The notes under the pieces: model-generated
What the model saw: the letters and a program-made list of their open reading frames with translations, nothing else
What the model was told of the DNA's origin: nothing
Databases searched by the model: none
DNA from: Galbula dea
Taxonomy: Eukaryota; Chordata; Aves; Piciformes; Galbulidae
Reading direction: 5' to 3'
Assembly: GCA_013399015.1 (NCBI GenBank)
Contig: VWZX01008936.1
Location: 1,960,286-2,024,285, forward strand
Length of the DNA: 64,000 nucleotides
Translations under genes and position numbers: made by a program
Shown here: one piece after another, positions 10,901 to 24,800 of the stretch
Numbering within the stretch: the stretch's first letter is position 1
How the letters are laid out: every line of letters begins with the position of its first letter

Positions 10901-11757
10901 CTCATGAAGGCTGCTTTGTCTGCCTTCTCTGGGAGAACAATAAAGCCCCATGGTATTTATTTCAGTAAGCATAAATATTTTTTCCAGTGCTCTTAGCCAA
11001 AATGTCTCATATGCTCTCTGCCTCCACCCTGCTGGTGGCTGTGTGACCCTGCTAGACATATAAAACTCCATCCAGGATCCACTCAGCTCAGTGGCAGTTC
11101 AGTTTACAAAACTTCAGTAGTCTGAGGGTGCTCCTATTGCTGCAAATGATAACTGCTGTATTTCTGATTAGTTAACCTTTGTAACAGATTTTGACACCGA
11201 ATAGGTGCTAATTGTTGTTATTGGGACTGAAGTCAGAGTGAAAAAGGGGTCCCAGTGGTCAGGGTGGGCCTAGAAAAAGCAGAGCCCTTCTGTTACATAA
11301 GGAGTTTTCCCAAATCACAAGGCAGTTCTCGTCACTCGCTCTTTAAAAGAGGTACCAATTGAAACCACTTCCCCACTTTACTCTGGTGCAGCAGCGCATG
11401 TGTGTCATGGGCACCATAAATTAGATGGTTATGGGGTTAATTATATTGCCTTCTTCACTTTTTGTCTGCTGAAGAAAGTAAACAAAACAAACAAAAAGTG
11501 TTTTGGAACAAAGAGTGAGTTGTCTCCCACTTTGCTGTCAACTACTTTCAGAAAAGAATGAGAGCTATTATTACTCTTTTACAAGTTTCCTTCTAAGGGA
11601 AATAAACACCAAAGGTAGGATTCCAAGGAAATGACTCACAAATATTGGCAACAGGCTCTGAAAATTGGATCCAGTCTTTGCAAAAGCCTTTAGCAGAATA
11701 CTAACCCCTCTTATTGAAAAATAAACTTTTCCCAGACGAGCTGCACACCAACTCTGT

Positions 11758-11761
<4 letters not shown>

Positions 11762-11803
<42 letters not shown>
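11762..11803 (+). repeat. (TG)21 dinucleotide microsatellite
   Basis: An uninterrupted GT/TG run of about 42 nt, read as CA on the minus strand. Confidence 0.97.
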
Positions 11804-11805
<2 letters not shown>

Positions 11806-14800
11806 GGAAGCGGAGACAGGAACAGAATCCATTTCTCACGTCTCCTCTTCCCTCCAGGGCACTGCTTCTGATGCCACTTTTAGCTGGAAGGTGGAAATCT
11901 TTAATAACTGACTGATTCATTCTTGGGAGAGAGAGAGAAACAGATGTGTCTCACCTTGCTGAGCAGTGTGCTGCTCACTGGCCACCCGCACCTGCAGAGA
12001 CCCCTGGGAGACCTGGGCCAAGCAGCTCTTTTACTACAGGCTGATCTACAGGAGCTGGCAGGAACCTGTATTCTACAGCTGTAAAAATGAAGGGCAGAGT
12101 AGGGAAGGGATTTCTTTTTTTCACCAATCTTCTGACATTGTGTTGAATTCAGCAGGACAAGATCATCCTCTAATAACCTGTTTTCATTCACCAAGTTACC
12201 CTTTCAGATGTGCAGAAGGTAACTGTGCACCATGACTCATATTTTATTTCTTAATCATGAACCCCAGGAACCAGGAATGCAGACGTTGAAAAATCAGACA
12301 GCTGAGCAAAATCAGTGTAGCAGGATTACCATCTGCAAACAGAACAATCTACTTTGCATATTTATTTCTCAGCTGTTTAAAATTTTGAATCATAAATGCA
12401 TATTCTGTATCACTTGTAACCCACATGTTCTAAAATGCTTATACTCTCTCATGTTGGTTTGGGGGGTTTGTTTGTTTGTTTTGCTTTTGGCGATGTAAAT
12501 CTGGTTAGACAAGAGCAACAAAAATTGCAAACCTTACACTGAATTCCTTTGTTGCTTGGCTCTACTTAGACAAGCTCTTTAAATGAAAGAAGCTGGTCCT
12601 CTTATTCATTTCCTTTGCAAATTCCTATCTAACCACTCCAAATCGAGATGAAACAGGGATGCTGGTCCAGAGTCAATTTTTTATTAGAAAGTCCCTTTAC
12701 AGTGTGTCTAAAACTCATTGCCAGCCAAGTACCTACTTAAGACACTAAAGGTTGCATTAGTGGAAGTTTTGTGTCTGGTTCAAGGTCTCCAGCATTGCCA
12801 GGTAGTTTCTAAAGCCTGTAATTCACTAAGTGCCCAACAGACACTTCTTCCAACAGGACCTCTAAGTAGGAACGATGTTTATATAGATTGTCTGAGACAT
12901 CTGAATTGCGCTGAACTCCAGCCATCACTCAACCAGTTATAACCAGCTCTCAGGGCTGGAAAGAAAACCAGAATAAACCAGTGTGGTGCTGCCTTCCCAA
13001 ATCTGCTGGCAGGGTGGCACAGCAAGCTGGGAGTTAGGAGCTCTGCAGACCCCACCTCACTGCAGTTTTAATAGGTGAATGTTAATATTCAAGATTTCAT
13101 GGCTGCTTATTTTAGCAACACAAAGAAGGGATCATTTGGGAAGTGGTGGCTGCTGTGGGGAAGGAGATGCAGAGGGATGAACACCAAGCCAAGGAGTGAA
13201 AAAACAAGGGAAAGAAACAGGGAAAGAGAGAAGAAAGACAAAAGGTAGCAGAGTCTTGTTACTCACCTGTTTTTCATCCTGTAATCTATGGACTTCATAA
13301 AGGAGAAGAAATTACCCATCACTAGGAATGAATTCATTATTGTAAGCACATGGCAGAAAACATGGAGTCGTCCAAAGTCCAAAATGACAGTCATTGACTG
13401 GCCTACAGCCGTTCTCAGCCTCTTGTGCTCAGCTCTTCCCATTTTCTGGAAGGCCCAAAGTATCTGCAGTCAAACAGGGCCAGCCAGGATCTGATCCCAC
13501 CCGGGCACTGCCACAGCTCCCTCTCACTGCTCTGCAAAAACTGAGTGAGGGGAAATAGCACTGACCCATCCTCTGTGTGGAGGCACCTGCAGGAAGCACC
13601 TTCCCAGGGAGAGATACCGCAAATCACTCTCATGTATTTTGTAAAGGAAAGGAAGAATTAGGTTAGTTACAGGATAAAGGTCTCCCAGTCTCCCAGCCAC
13701 AATACTGTGGCAATACTGCCTTGAGGAGCTGGGAAGGAAATGGAGAGAGCCCATCTTTCTGTGGGATGTAGGAGGTTGATTTAAAAATGTGTTTTGTTTC
13801 ATAATACCAACAATGCACATAAAATGCATTAAAAAAAGGAGAAAAGTCTCAAGAATTAAAATATTGTAAAATTATTATAACAGTGCTGTTGAATATCCAT
13901 TTTTTATGCATCATGTAGTTCATGAGGCATGTGGGCAGCAAAAATAACCTGTAATTGGTAAGGGACAGATTTGGCAGGAATGGATTAGTTACCTCTGTGC
14001 ACTGGGGACATCTTCCTGAAATAAGGCTTTTTGGGGTATCATACCAAATTACAGTGTTCAGACAAAATATTATATTTTGATGCAGAACTTCACACTTGAC
14101 TGTTGTTTTTTGAGGGTGTTTTTGAGACTTACAGAATTCAGACTGACTCTTACTAACATGACTTCGTCCATTCATTTCTCAGTCTCCTTGTATTATGTCC
14201 CTGTTTTCAGACTTCAACATTTATCATCTATAAAAGCAAGCAAACAGAAAAAGATCATTTTAAATAAAAATTTCATAAGCATTTCAATTTACAATGCAGA
14301 CCCCAAAAGACTAAGATTAAAATAAAAATTAAGTTCAGTTTTCATTTTAAATCCAGCTTACTGATTTCATAGCTAAGGAAAAAGCAATCTCTTAGAATTA
14401 GGGAAAAGGAACATAAAATACTTACGCAACCAAGGAAAATGAGAGGGGAAAGGAAATCTTCTACAGACAAAATTGAGGTGGCAAAAGCAGCTGAGGTAAT
14501 GAGAGGGTTAATATAAGCAGATAACAGACATTTATAAGAAAAGTATTCCTCTGTACAATTTGTCATTGTAAGAGCAGAGATGTGGATTTCCACTGTTCTT
14601 GGACCTGCAATATTCTGCCAAGATCTGCATTCAATTATTTAGCTGATGCTACAGAAAGTGATTATTCATTTTACTTGAACAGTAGCATGAAAAACCCCTT
14701 ATTCTGAGAATCAGTTTTCATTTAAAGAACAGATTTTAGGCGTAAGTCTTCATCAAGGCTGGGACTCATAGCTCTGTGATCCACACAAGTGGTTCCTCCT

Positions 14801-16795
14801 CCCTCTGTACGTTGGTCTTGATTAGCACTTCATTATTCAAGGGTACTCTTACTGCCATGAGTAGGCACTATTTAGCGCAGTCCAATGTGGATGATGTTCC
14901 CAGGGACCAGGATGGACCAAGTGTCCTGGTGGAGCCTCCTGTGCGTATTCCTGGTAGGAGCAGATAAGGGTGTGGAGAGTGGAAAACAGATGTATTCAAG
15001 CCAGAGCAACCTAGCTCTCTGCAGTATATTACCCCCTCCTTTACAAAAAGATAGCTTCAGGCAAAAGGAGCACAGACAACCAAATTCTGGGCCCAGCACT
15101 GATGAAGAGGATTTACCTTCCTCTGTCACAACCTGAATAGTCTCAAATGTCCAGAAAGGAAGACAGTGTTGATATGTGGGAGGGATAGCATTTTGAGAGC
15201 AGGATCTAGTGCAATGGCAATTACCCAAAGCCATTTCTCCTTGGCTCCTCCAAAACCTCCACGTAGCTACTGCACAGCTGTGTCAACCCCCTTGTTTATC
15301 CATATGGCATATGCTGGACTACATCTAAGCTCCGGGGACTGGGGAGATAGCCAAGCTAAGTCCACTGAAGTTTTCTAACTGGTATGACTAGTAGCTGGGG
15401 ACAAGCAATTGAGCTAGCTTGAACGAACCTGTGCAGCAATACTCATTATTTCAATGGAATACACTATTCTCCAAATTTCTAAAAACAGAATGAGGAAGAT
15501 AGGAGGAAGCACTTGGGTATTCCTTTACATTTCACATTGTGTACAGTATATTAATACTCACTGCAATTCCCATATCCACTTTCACCTTTACCTGCAGCAG
15601 TACCAGCAAAGACACTGTTATCCAGTCTTCCTCAAGCATGCACTCTTGAGCTGAAGAGTGACTTCTTTTTGCTAAGAGAAGAGAGATTTTTAAACTTTAC
15701 TATCAGTGCATCCATCAAACCTCCAAGAAAAGCTGAATAAAGATCAGCTTCAGTTCAATTATTCAGTTGATTAATTTTTGTCATTGCAATGAAATTCCAA
15801 TATGAACTCCAAAATAAAATTCAGATCTCACATTAATTCTCTGAAGTGTTTTTTAGCTCCAGCTTAGTTGCTGTTCCATGATACTGAATTAAGGATTCAT
15901 TTCCTTCCCATGTCTACTTCTGCCTGATGCATTCTTGTTCACCATCCTTCTCAGTTACACATGCTTTCTGCTTTTCACAAAAGGAGAAAACGACTTTCCT
16001 CTCCCTGCATCCAAGGACCAGACAGTGCCAGCCCAGCTCTCATTGAACAGTTCCTCAGGCTCACCTCACTCCATGGAGTTTCGATGAGCACAGTGGGACT
16101 ACTCAACCTGAATAAAGCTGGCAGAATCTAGCCCTGAGAGGAAAGATCCAATCAGTGCAAAGACAAACACAAGCTTGCAGCAACATCAGAGGGTACAGCT
16201 CCAAAAGGCACCAGCCCAACTTGAGGATGGCCAGAAGCAAGGTGCCAAGTTTCTGTTACAGCCTGGGAGAAGTTTGTGCAAGGTTACTGGAGGATTACAT
16301 GAGACTTGAAGTGTGATTTGACAGCGATAGTCTGCTTAAGCAATTTATTATTATGAGCTAGGGAAATACACCCTGGTGGTCTTTAACAGGAGTACATCAC
16401 AACGTCTGAAGGATATATCATCTTAAAAAATAAATCCCAACAGCTGAAAATCCAGATGCTAAGAAATGTACCATTCAATTACAAAGTAAATTATACGAGC
16501 CTCCTGTGTGTGGTTCTGCTCTCAAAAAGCATTAGCAGCTTCCTACTACTTTACAGCAACAAGAGCAATTTCTTAACTTAGATAAGCACAGTAAATCAGA
16601 AATAAAAGGTCCTCAAGAAAAATATTTTGGCAGCAATTCCTAACCTGAGGGGCACAAAAGGAGTTAAGAAACAGCAGAGTCTAGTTAACAATTGAGAAAT
16701 AAACTGGTATGAGAAATTATTCTGGGAGTCAGTGTGGGTCATAGTAAGTTAAACTGTTGACTGTGTTTGCTGTCTGAAATTATTCTAAAAGTGAA

Positions 16796-16839
16796 ATTAT
16801 TCAAAGACAGAAGGGTAATTATTCAAAGAGAGAAGAGAA
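16796..16839 (+). repeat. Two-copy 22-bp imperfect tandem repeat
   Basis: Two adjacent copies both begin ATTATTCAAAGA (starting at 16796 and 16818) and continue with a purine-rich GARGGGTA/GARGAGAA part. Confidence 0.6.
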
Positions 16840-19800
16840 TAATCCAAAAGAAAAATCAAATACAAAAGCAAGAAGATTATTTAGTGAGCTTCCAAGTCCA
16901 AGTCATCTCAATGGAATTAACCACGCACCCAGGTTCACGGAGGCTGGAGAGGAATGCTTGAGGGCAATGCAGGGGATCTCAGGCAGGGCACTAAAGCTAA
17001 GTTTCTTATTCAATTTACATACTGAGTATGTTTTCAAATACAGTTGATTTTGCCTCCCAACACCTGATCTGGATAATATGGAACACATACAATGTTTCAA
17101 AGTATGCTTGTACAAAGGAAGCAGTCACTTTAATAAAACCCCAAAGTTAAAAACATAAATTTGAGTGCAGATTTTAGAATTGGGGCTTACTCTCAGGGAC
17201 ACTATACTCTGCAGAAGAGTACTGAGTAGCCTAAGTCTGATCCACTGCTATACACTATAGCAGTTCCACACAGAAATATAAATGTTAAGACTTTTAACCA
17301 TTCCAGAGTACTTGGTATGTCAGACTCTTCTATCTTTCTGTGCAAGGAACCACACACCCATTCTGAGGTCAAAAGAAAAAGTAAATGCATAGTTAAAGAA
17401 GGAACAAACAAACCACTGTCTCTGCTAGGTTAGCAAGAATTTAGTTTGAACAGATAGCATTAAAAAAAAATCTAAATGAATGGATTTGCTCTTTTCTTAT
17501 TCTCATCAATGAAAGTAACCAAGCTAGTCACCTATCATTGCTACTCTGGGGCTGTCCTGGTGCGAGGCAGCAGCATAATCTATCAGTGTTTCACATTCCA
17601 TACTGAAAGATTTAAGCACTCATATATAAAGTTTGAGTTGTACATTTTTTTTTAATCTCTTGAAGTAAATACCTTCATATGCATTTTAGAGGCTGCTGCT
17701 TTTAAAGGGACTTCTATTACAGCTGGTAAAGTATCACACATTAAAGATGGTTTAAAATCAAAAAAAAATGTAATTCCCTCTGTACATACAGTAACATACA
17801 TTTGGGGTTCAGCAGGCTGACAATTCTTTTCACCTTCAGAGCTTCAAAGGCAAGCAATTCTAGGATCTGCAAAGCATCATTTTTTCTTCATTTTTACACT
17901 GTAGAGGACTCTTTCAGTCACACTCCTTTTTTTCCAGCCATTAGCTACATTCAGAAATAAATATGTGAGAAAGTCACCAGAACTGATGGATATTGAGATA
18001 TTTACCTATGGAAAGCAGCAAGGAGATCTTCCTCTTGTCCAGTCTACCTGAGAAAAGAGCTTAATAAACTTGTTTCAAATTATTCTGCATATCAGTAGGA
18101 TATTTGAGATTAAAGAGGGGGAAAAATCCCAATTTAGTTGAATTCAGGTAGTTCAATTCAATTTAGTTCAGTTTACTTGCTTAGTGGCTATTTGTCAGTA
18201 TTGACATGAGGGCTATTACTAAAATACATGAGCCAGCTACTCCTCCTACAGGTCAGCACATTGACATCTTTGTTAATGAGAAAATGTTGCTGGTGTTTCA
18301 GAAGGTGGCATATTTTTTTCAATGCCCCAGCCTGATTACAGGCAGCATAGTATTTCTGGAGGGAAACAAGCATTTTCTGTTGTCCCTTGCAGAAGAGATG
18401 AAACTGTGATCTCAGCTGTTTGCATCCATTAAAGATCCCCTAACACATTTCATAAGAGTAGGTTCTTTAACCTCCAGGCTTTGGCCAAATTCCAACTCAA
18501 TTACTGTCTACCTGAAAATTCTCCCATTAAATTAGGATTGATGTATTTGTCTCCTCCCTTAAAGTGGTGAGCAGCAGTGGCTTAAACTGCTTTCTAGGCT
18601 TCATCTTCAAACAGGCTCATTTCAGGCTTAGGTTAAGAATATCAATACACTCTCTTGACACAGGACTAGATATTGCGATTAGTATTTGTTAAATATTTTG
18701 AGATATCCACATACAAAAGGAAATATGAAAGTAAAAAGCATAGCTCCATATTGCATCTGTAAAAGAAACCAGGTAAGATCACATGCAATAACTTACTGAG
18801 AAACCCGCTGACAAATAGAGTTAGGGGATGCAAGTGAAGGCTGAAGATCTAACTGCAGACCTCCATGACATGCTAACATTATTTCAGATCCACTCTTTGC
18901 ATGAACTACAAAATTTCTACCTTTTGCACAAGGCAGAAATGTTTGTCATCCAGTGGTTACATGGGCTATAAAGTCATTGAATAATTTAACATCTTTTGTT
19001 CTATTGATTGCAGCATTTACTGGGGTTGCTCAATCTGGATTGCCCAGAATGATAATGAACAGTTAAAAGTGTATTCTGTATTTTAGGCTGCTGATGTAAT
19101 AGATCTTATGCCACATGTCTACCTTCTGAGAAAGCTTTCAGTGAGATATTATATATAATTAGAGAGGGTGGGATATGCACTCAGAGAAGAACAATTCCCT
19201 GAAATATTTCTGGCAGTGAAATGCTTGCCTAAAGGTGGATCACCCCCTTCCATGGAAAAGCCAAGAAGGAAACAGAGGAGCAAATGTGTGTGCAAGATGT
19301 GTGGTGACTTGGGTACCAGCATCCTTGGATCTTTACAGATTGTCTGGAAACATCTGCTCTCAAATGACATTCAGTGCTTGTTCTCTCAGCTTCCTAGTGG
19401 TGCGGTTCTCCCACATTTGTCATACACCAACACCCTTTCTCTCAAAGGCCTCCCTGGTGTCCAAGCACCAACACTGACAGTCCTCCTACAGTGACTCTTG
19501 TTTCAGATAACAAGGGCAACCTGCATCCTTGAAGCAGATCCTGCTCTGGGTCAAGTGTTCTGGTGGAGCAAGAAGGGGATAAAAGAGAGATTGTTGCTGG
19601 AGGCTTAGGAGAACCACCAAAATAACATCAGCTACATTAAAAGCACAGAATTTTAAATGATTACATCGGTATACCTTTTCTAATCAAATTTTTGAAAGGA
19701 TGTATTATACTAGAATCAAGCAGCAATTTCTGTCCCATGAAAATGACTCTCTATGGTGTTTCAAAAGTATTAAGATTTGTTTCTTCCAGCCCCTATGGAT

Positions 19801-21860
19801 TTCACTTCTAACAATTTTTACAAGGTTTTTCTAAAGACGAGAAGTTGTTGAATAGATTCCTCACTTCTGCAACAGTCAGCAATGTAAAACACCTCTGTAT
19901 TCATAACAGTTTTCTCAGGTAGTGGGTTCAGCATCCTATTTAGCTGAGCTAAGTGTGGTTTGCCAGGGAAAGGACAGTTCAGCTCCAGTTGTGCTCTTCC
20001 ACTCACCTCCTTGTACTATAGCACTGGCAATCATTTAGGCTTTAACTCAGTCACACTGGAGAACTGAAGCCACTGAAAACTTCTTTAAAACCTTCTTAGG
20101 CTTTATCCTGATCCTGCAGTGACTCTTGTTGGTAGCAAGAATCACAAAAAGACTGCATAACTAAGGCATTCAGCATACAAATTAGGCATGTTTAAGCATA
20201 AGCAGAAAAGCAGAGGAGCTTTAACTGAAAAGTAAAATCATTGAATAGAATTAGTTCTGTTCTAACTCAAACCAGGACATCACTAATTAGCAAAGGTTTG
20301 TATGAATGGCATCTTAGTCTACTGATACTTTAAGTCTGCATAGGCAGATGAAAATGCTGTGATATCATGGAAAATGTGTACTTAACTCTAATATAAAGAA
20401 ATAGAGTACAAATCTGGTCTCCTTTGGTATGTTTGAGCCTGCTTCCTCTCTGAACTGTTGAACCGCTGCAACAAGAACTGATATAACAGAATGTAACTTT
20501 AACTTTGATTACTGACTGGTTATCTTTTATACTCTTATTATATTTATAAAACAGAGTTGGCCTGCTATTCCAAACTTGTATTTATAGTTAACTTCTAATT
20601 GTAAGCAGTGGGCTCAGAGACTGAACTACCTTCATCACAGTTCTTGAAACCAGGACTTTCTCAACCAGGAATGAAAGATGATTTGATGTTTTCTTACTTC
20701 ACACTAGCAAAATTAAAAGCAGAATGTCATTTTTTGCATAATGCAATGAAATAATATGAAAGGCTATGAGTATCTTATTCTGCCTCTAAAATACACATAT
20801 TATTTCAGCATGATCTTACACAATTTGACAAGAGGATTTTCATTATTAATAAGATGAAAAGTAAGGCTTCTAATTAAGTGGAAAACAAACCAGTGTAAAC
20901 TACACTCAGAACACACAAACCTTTTAGATTTTGTATTTAATAATAAATCATTTATCTACAGCCCATCTGGTTTATTGCATGGTCTTACTTGATGAGAGTT
21001 TATTTAACTTCTGCATTTTTCCTTCCTTCTATCCTTACTATTTTTATTCCTGATACAACAGCAAATTTGTTGTTTAGAGTCCCTATGCTGAAATATAGCT
21101 ACTCAACATGATTAACAGGTAAAAAAGTCTTAGTAATGGTATCATTAATTTTGTTGCACTTATCAGTAAAATGAAATATCCAATATGAATTACACATTAA
21201 ATTAGAACTGCAGTGCTGGACTGTAAAAACAAAAATACCAGAGAAAGAAAATGCACGCTACAAATTTCAGCAGGAAAAACACTAAACAGCCCTTACCCAC
21301 AGGAGATTCTGGAAACAAGTAACTAGTGACTTCAAAGTGATTTTAAATATTATCTAATGTGGAATTTACCACACAAAGACAACTATTCAGAGAAAACCTT
21401 TCAGAGGTAAGGATGTATCTGCCTACACGTGATGTAACTTGGCTGTATCTGTCTGAAGCAATTACTGTTGCACAACAAACTATTTAACAATTATCAGCAT
21501 TACACATAATTTGGCTTAGCTACATACACAAAACATGTGACTGAAAGGTGCCACACATGCAGCTCAAAGCTGAATTTGATTCACAGGTGTATTAACTCTT
21601 TTTTCTGTGAACTTGGCGTAGAAAATAGCTGTTCATAACTGGAGAAAAACTATCACCGTAGAGGTAACATCTGTTTCAGTAGTTCTGCAATTCTGCCATG
21701 CCTTCACAGCTTCATAAACCCTCACTTTTAAAACAAGATATCTAATAATTCATTTTCTCACCTTTTAATAGATCTCATATAATCTGGAGAAAAATAGTTG
21801 TGGGGTTTTTTTGTTTGCTTGCTTGCTTGGGTTTTTCTTTAGATAGACAAGGGTACCAAA

Positions 21861-21892
21861 TCTCATGAAACATTCTTCTCATGAAATATTCT
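21861..21892 (+). repeat. Two-copy 16-bp tandem repeat
   Basis: TCTCATGAAACATTCT is followed directly by TCTCATGAAATATTCT, with a single mismatch. Confidence 0.8.
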
Positions 21893-24800
21893 TCTAAAGA
21901 ATATGGATACAACATAAATGGTCCTCTTGAAGTTTCTCAAGTACCAAGTATGTACCAGTTTCCACATGGAATGACAAGTTATTTTTAAATGTATAGGCTT
22001 TTGAAAATGCCACCCTTAACAGTAGCAAGTACCAGGTTATCTTATCTGTAGAAGTCCTGGAGTTCACACAAATGATGGGTCTAAATGATCAGGATTGTAT
22101 AGCAAAAAAATATAATGGATCATTTACCATTTTCATCTGGTAAAAGTCACTAGGCTATGCTCCTTTCATCTGCAGAAATGGAAAGAAATGAAGAAATGAT
22201 AAAAGCTTTTTATACTGTCTTCCTACTTCAAGGATAGGAAAAACATGCTTTAATTGTTGTAACAATTCTTTTTTTCATGTATGCTAGCACGTATTAAAAA
22301 GTACATATACTCAGGCACATCCTAAAGCAGAGCTGTCATGAGAGTCCAGAAAGCTTTTTCCTAATATGTGCCACAAAAATCATTAGAGATCTAAGCTGGG
22401 TCACCATAAAACTCTAACTTATGGAAAGTGTTCTTTCATGTTTAAATCAAGCCTTAATTATTTCAGCCTACTTATTCCTTAGAAAGTGGAAGTTAGGCAT
22501 AAATATATTATATGAGATCTCTTCTGAGAAATATATGTGGGACAAAGAAGCAGAGAGAATCATGGATGACCCCAGAAGAAAACTGTACAAAGTTGAACAG
22601 AATGATCACCTGAGTGTAACAAGAGATGCCAGTATACACATCACATTTGTCAGAACGTTATCACACTGGTTAATCTAGAATTCTCTAAATAGAATATTCA
22701 TGAAATCAACAAAGACTGTGAGGAACAGAAAAGAAACTCAGCTAATTTGGAAATGGAGCTGAAAAGTGTGCAAGGGCTAGGATTAGTTATCTTGCCAAAA
22801 TTAAAGAAGTTTTTCTTTAATGCAGACAGCAGCTGAAATGGTTAACCAAATGGTGCTGTCTTCTGAACAGTGCAGTCCATTACATTTGTTTACAATCTAA
22901 TGAATTTCAAAGGGAAGTGACAACTGGTTTTAAAATTGATTTTTTTCCCTTTTTTTGAAGTACCTTTCAGCAATTAAGTTCACATGCAAAAAGCTGAATC
23001 CGCATACAGAAAATACTTAGAAAAAACCAAACAATACCCATTCCAGTCCTCAAACTGACAAAAATACATTTCACAGAGTGTTCACTACAAATAGAGAGAG
23101 CAAACAAAATACAAATCCATAGCTGCAAAGCTTCAGGTATGCAAAATGACTATTTTAATGCTGTGACAGATCCATTATTTGAAAATATACTGTGGCATGT
23201 TTTAATCAAACTAACATGGGATTAAAGTTACCTGTGCTGTAGAGGTGAAAACAGCTGGTGGCACTCCGCCTTTCCCCAAAATCAGAATAGGAAGAGGATG
23301 TTTATGCTGAAAGTCTACTTTTTTTTTTTTTTTAACAAGAGAATTGACAACATTAAACTAATCTTCACACTGGAAACCCTCAAGATTAATACACAGTAGC
23401 ACAAAAATTATAAAAGTAGTTTTTTGCTAGGTAATAACAAAGAAAACAAAACAATAAGTATCTGACAACACACAACTGGAGACACTGTAGATACAATGTG
23501 ACACTTAATTATAAATCCCTCTGGGGATTTACAGCCTGACACCCAATATGCATATCTGCACATTCATTGCCAGAACTCCCACTTTCACCTGCTGTGGATC
23601 AAAATGCCATGAAACTTATGTCTTCATCTGGATTATAATGACAGTTTCCAACAAAGTCCTAAGACTTTAATAAGCTGCATAAACAGTTGCAAACAGTCAT
23701 TTGCTCTTAAGTATGTTACTGTCAAAATGTAAAAATAGAAAAAAGAAAAAATATTTTAGAGATTTTTAATTACTGCTTATTCAACTTAAAACAGTAGCAG
23801 AAAAGAAGCTCAAAGAACTCTGAAAATAGGTGTGAATTCAGTCACAGACACAAGGGAAGGGCTCCAAGGCTCTACAGAAAATGGAAGTCTGAAAACAAAA
23901 TAAGCAAATTCAAGAAAGGAAATCAGCACTGATATTTCACCTCTAAAATCTTTAGCAAAAAGAAATATGCATCTAATTAGGAACATGGTTGATAACAGAA
24001 CTGCAGTATATCCATATTCTACAATCTTTGACTGATATATAAAAATAATTCTGACTTCTGTGTCAAAGAGGACTTGCAAATATAACCTGTTCCCATTAAA
24101 ACTGTGCTTGGTGTCTTAAATGCTTAAGGCTACACATGCAGTGAAACTTGAGGAACTTCAAGTTGAAACAGTAGCTGAAAATTGTGGTATGTTACAGAAA
24201 TTATACAATTAAATTATATAATTAGGGGATACTGGTAAGAAATGTACATACAATGCAGCATGAGTCTGTTTCTGTAAGACTAGCAGACACTAGGCAGTTA
24301 TTATATAACATCAGGACTTCAGACACAGAAAAGCCAAATCTGTTCTCAAAGCTGCACATTTCAGATATAGATATAAAATAGGTAAAACAAGCTAATTTGA
24401 CAGCACTAGCTGCCTTGTATTTTTCTTGTGGTGGGATTTTGATTAAAATGCACAGAGAAATACAACTCACTTTGCTACTGACACAATAATGCACAACCAG
24501 TCAGAAGAGAGGTATCTTGAATTCTCAGCTGTGAGCCACATTTACAGAAGCCTACTTCATATTTGTTCAAAGAGAACCATTATATAATTTCTGTCTTTAA
24601 GTAATAGCAAGTTCAAACATTAGTTGTCCAAAGAATTAGAAACAGACTTTGTTCTTTGGTTAACACCATGTGACCTACACCAGACACAGGAATCAATTAA
24701 GAATAAACAGTCGTATGAGGAGGTTTCTTGGAATGGGGGGTGAGAAAGGAAAGGAGAAAACTTCAGACTCAAAAAAATGCAGTCTGTTAAACTGAACTGC

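Noticed and set aside
10739..11071. 110-codon minus-strand ORF
   Set aside because: No homology recognised and no coding features. The length is compatible with chance in a 64-kb window.
13849..14175. 108-codon minus-strand ORF
   Set aside because: AT-rich chance frame with no known motif.
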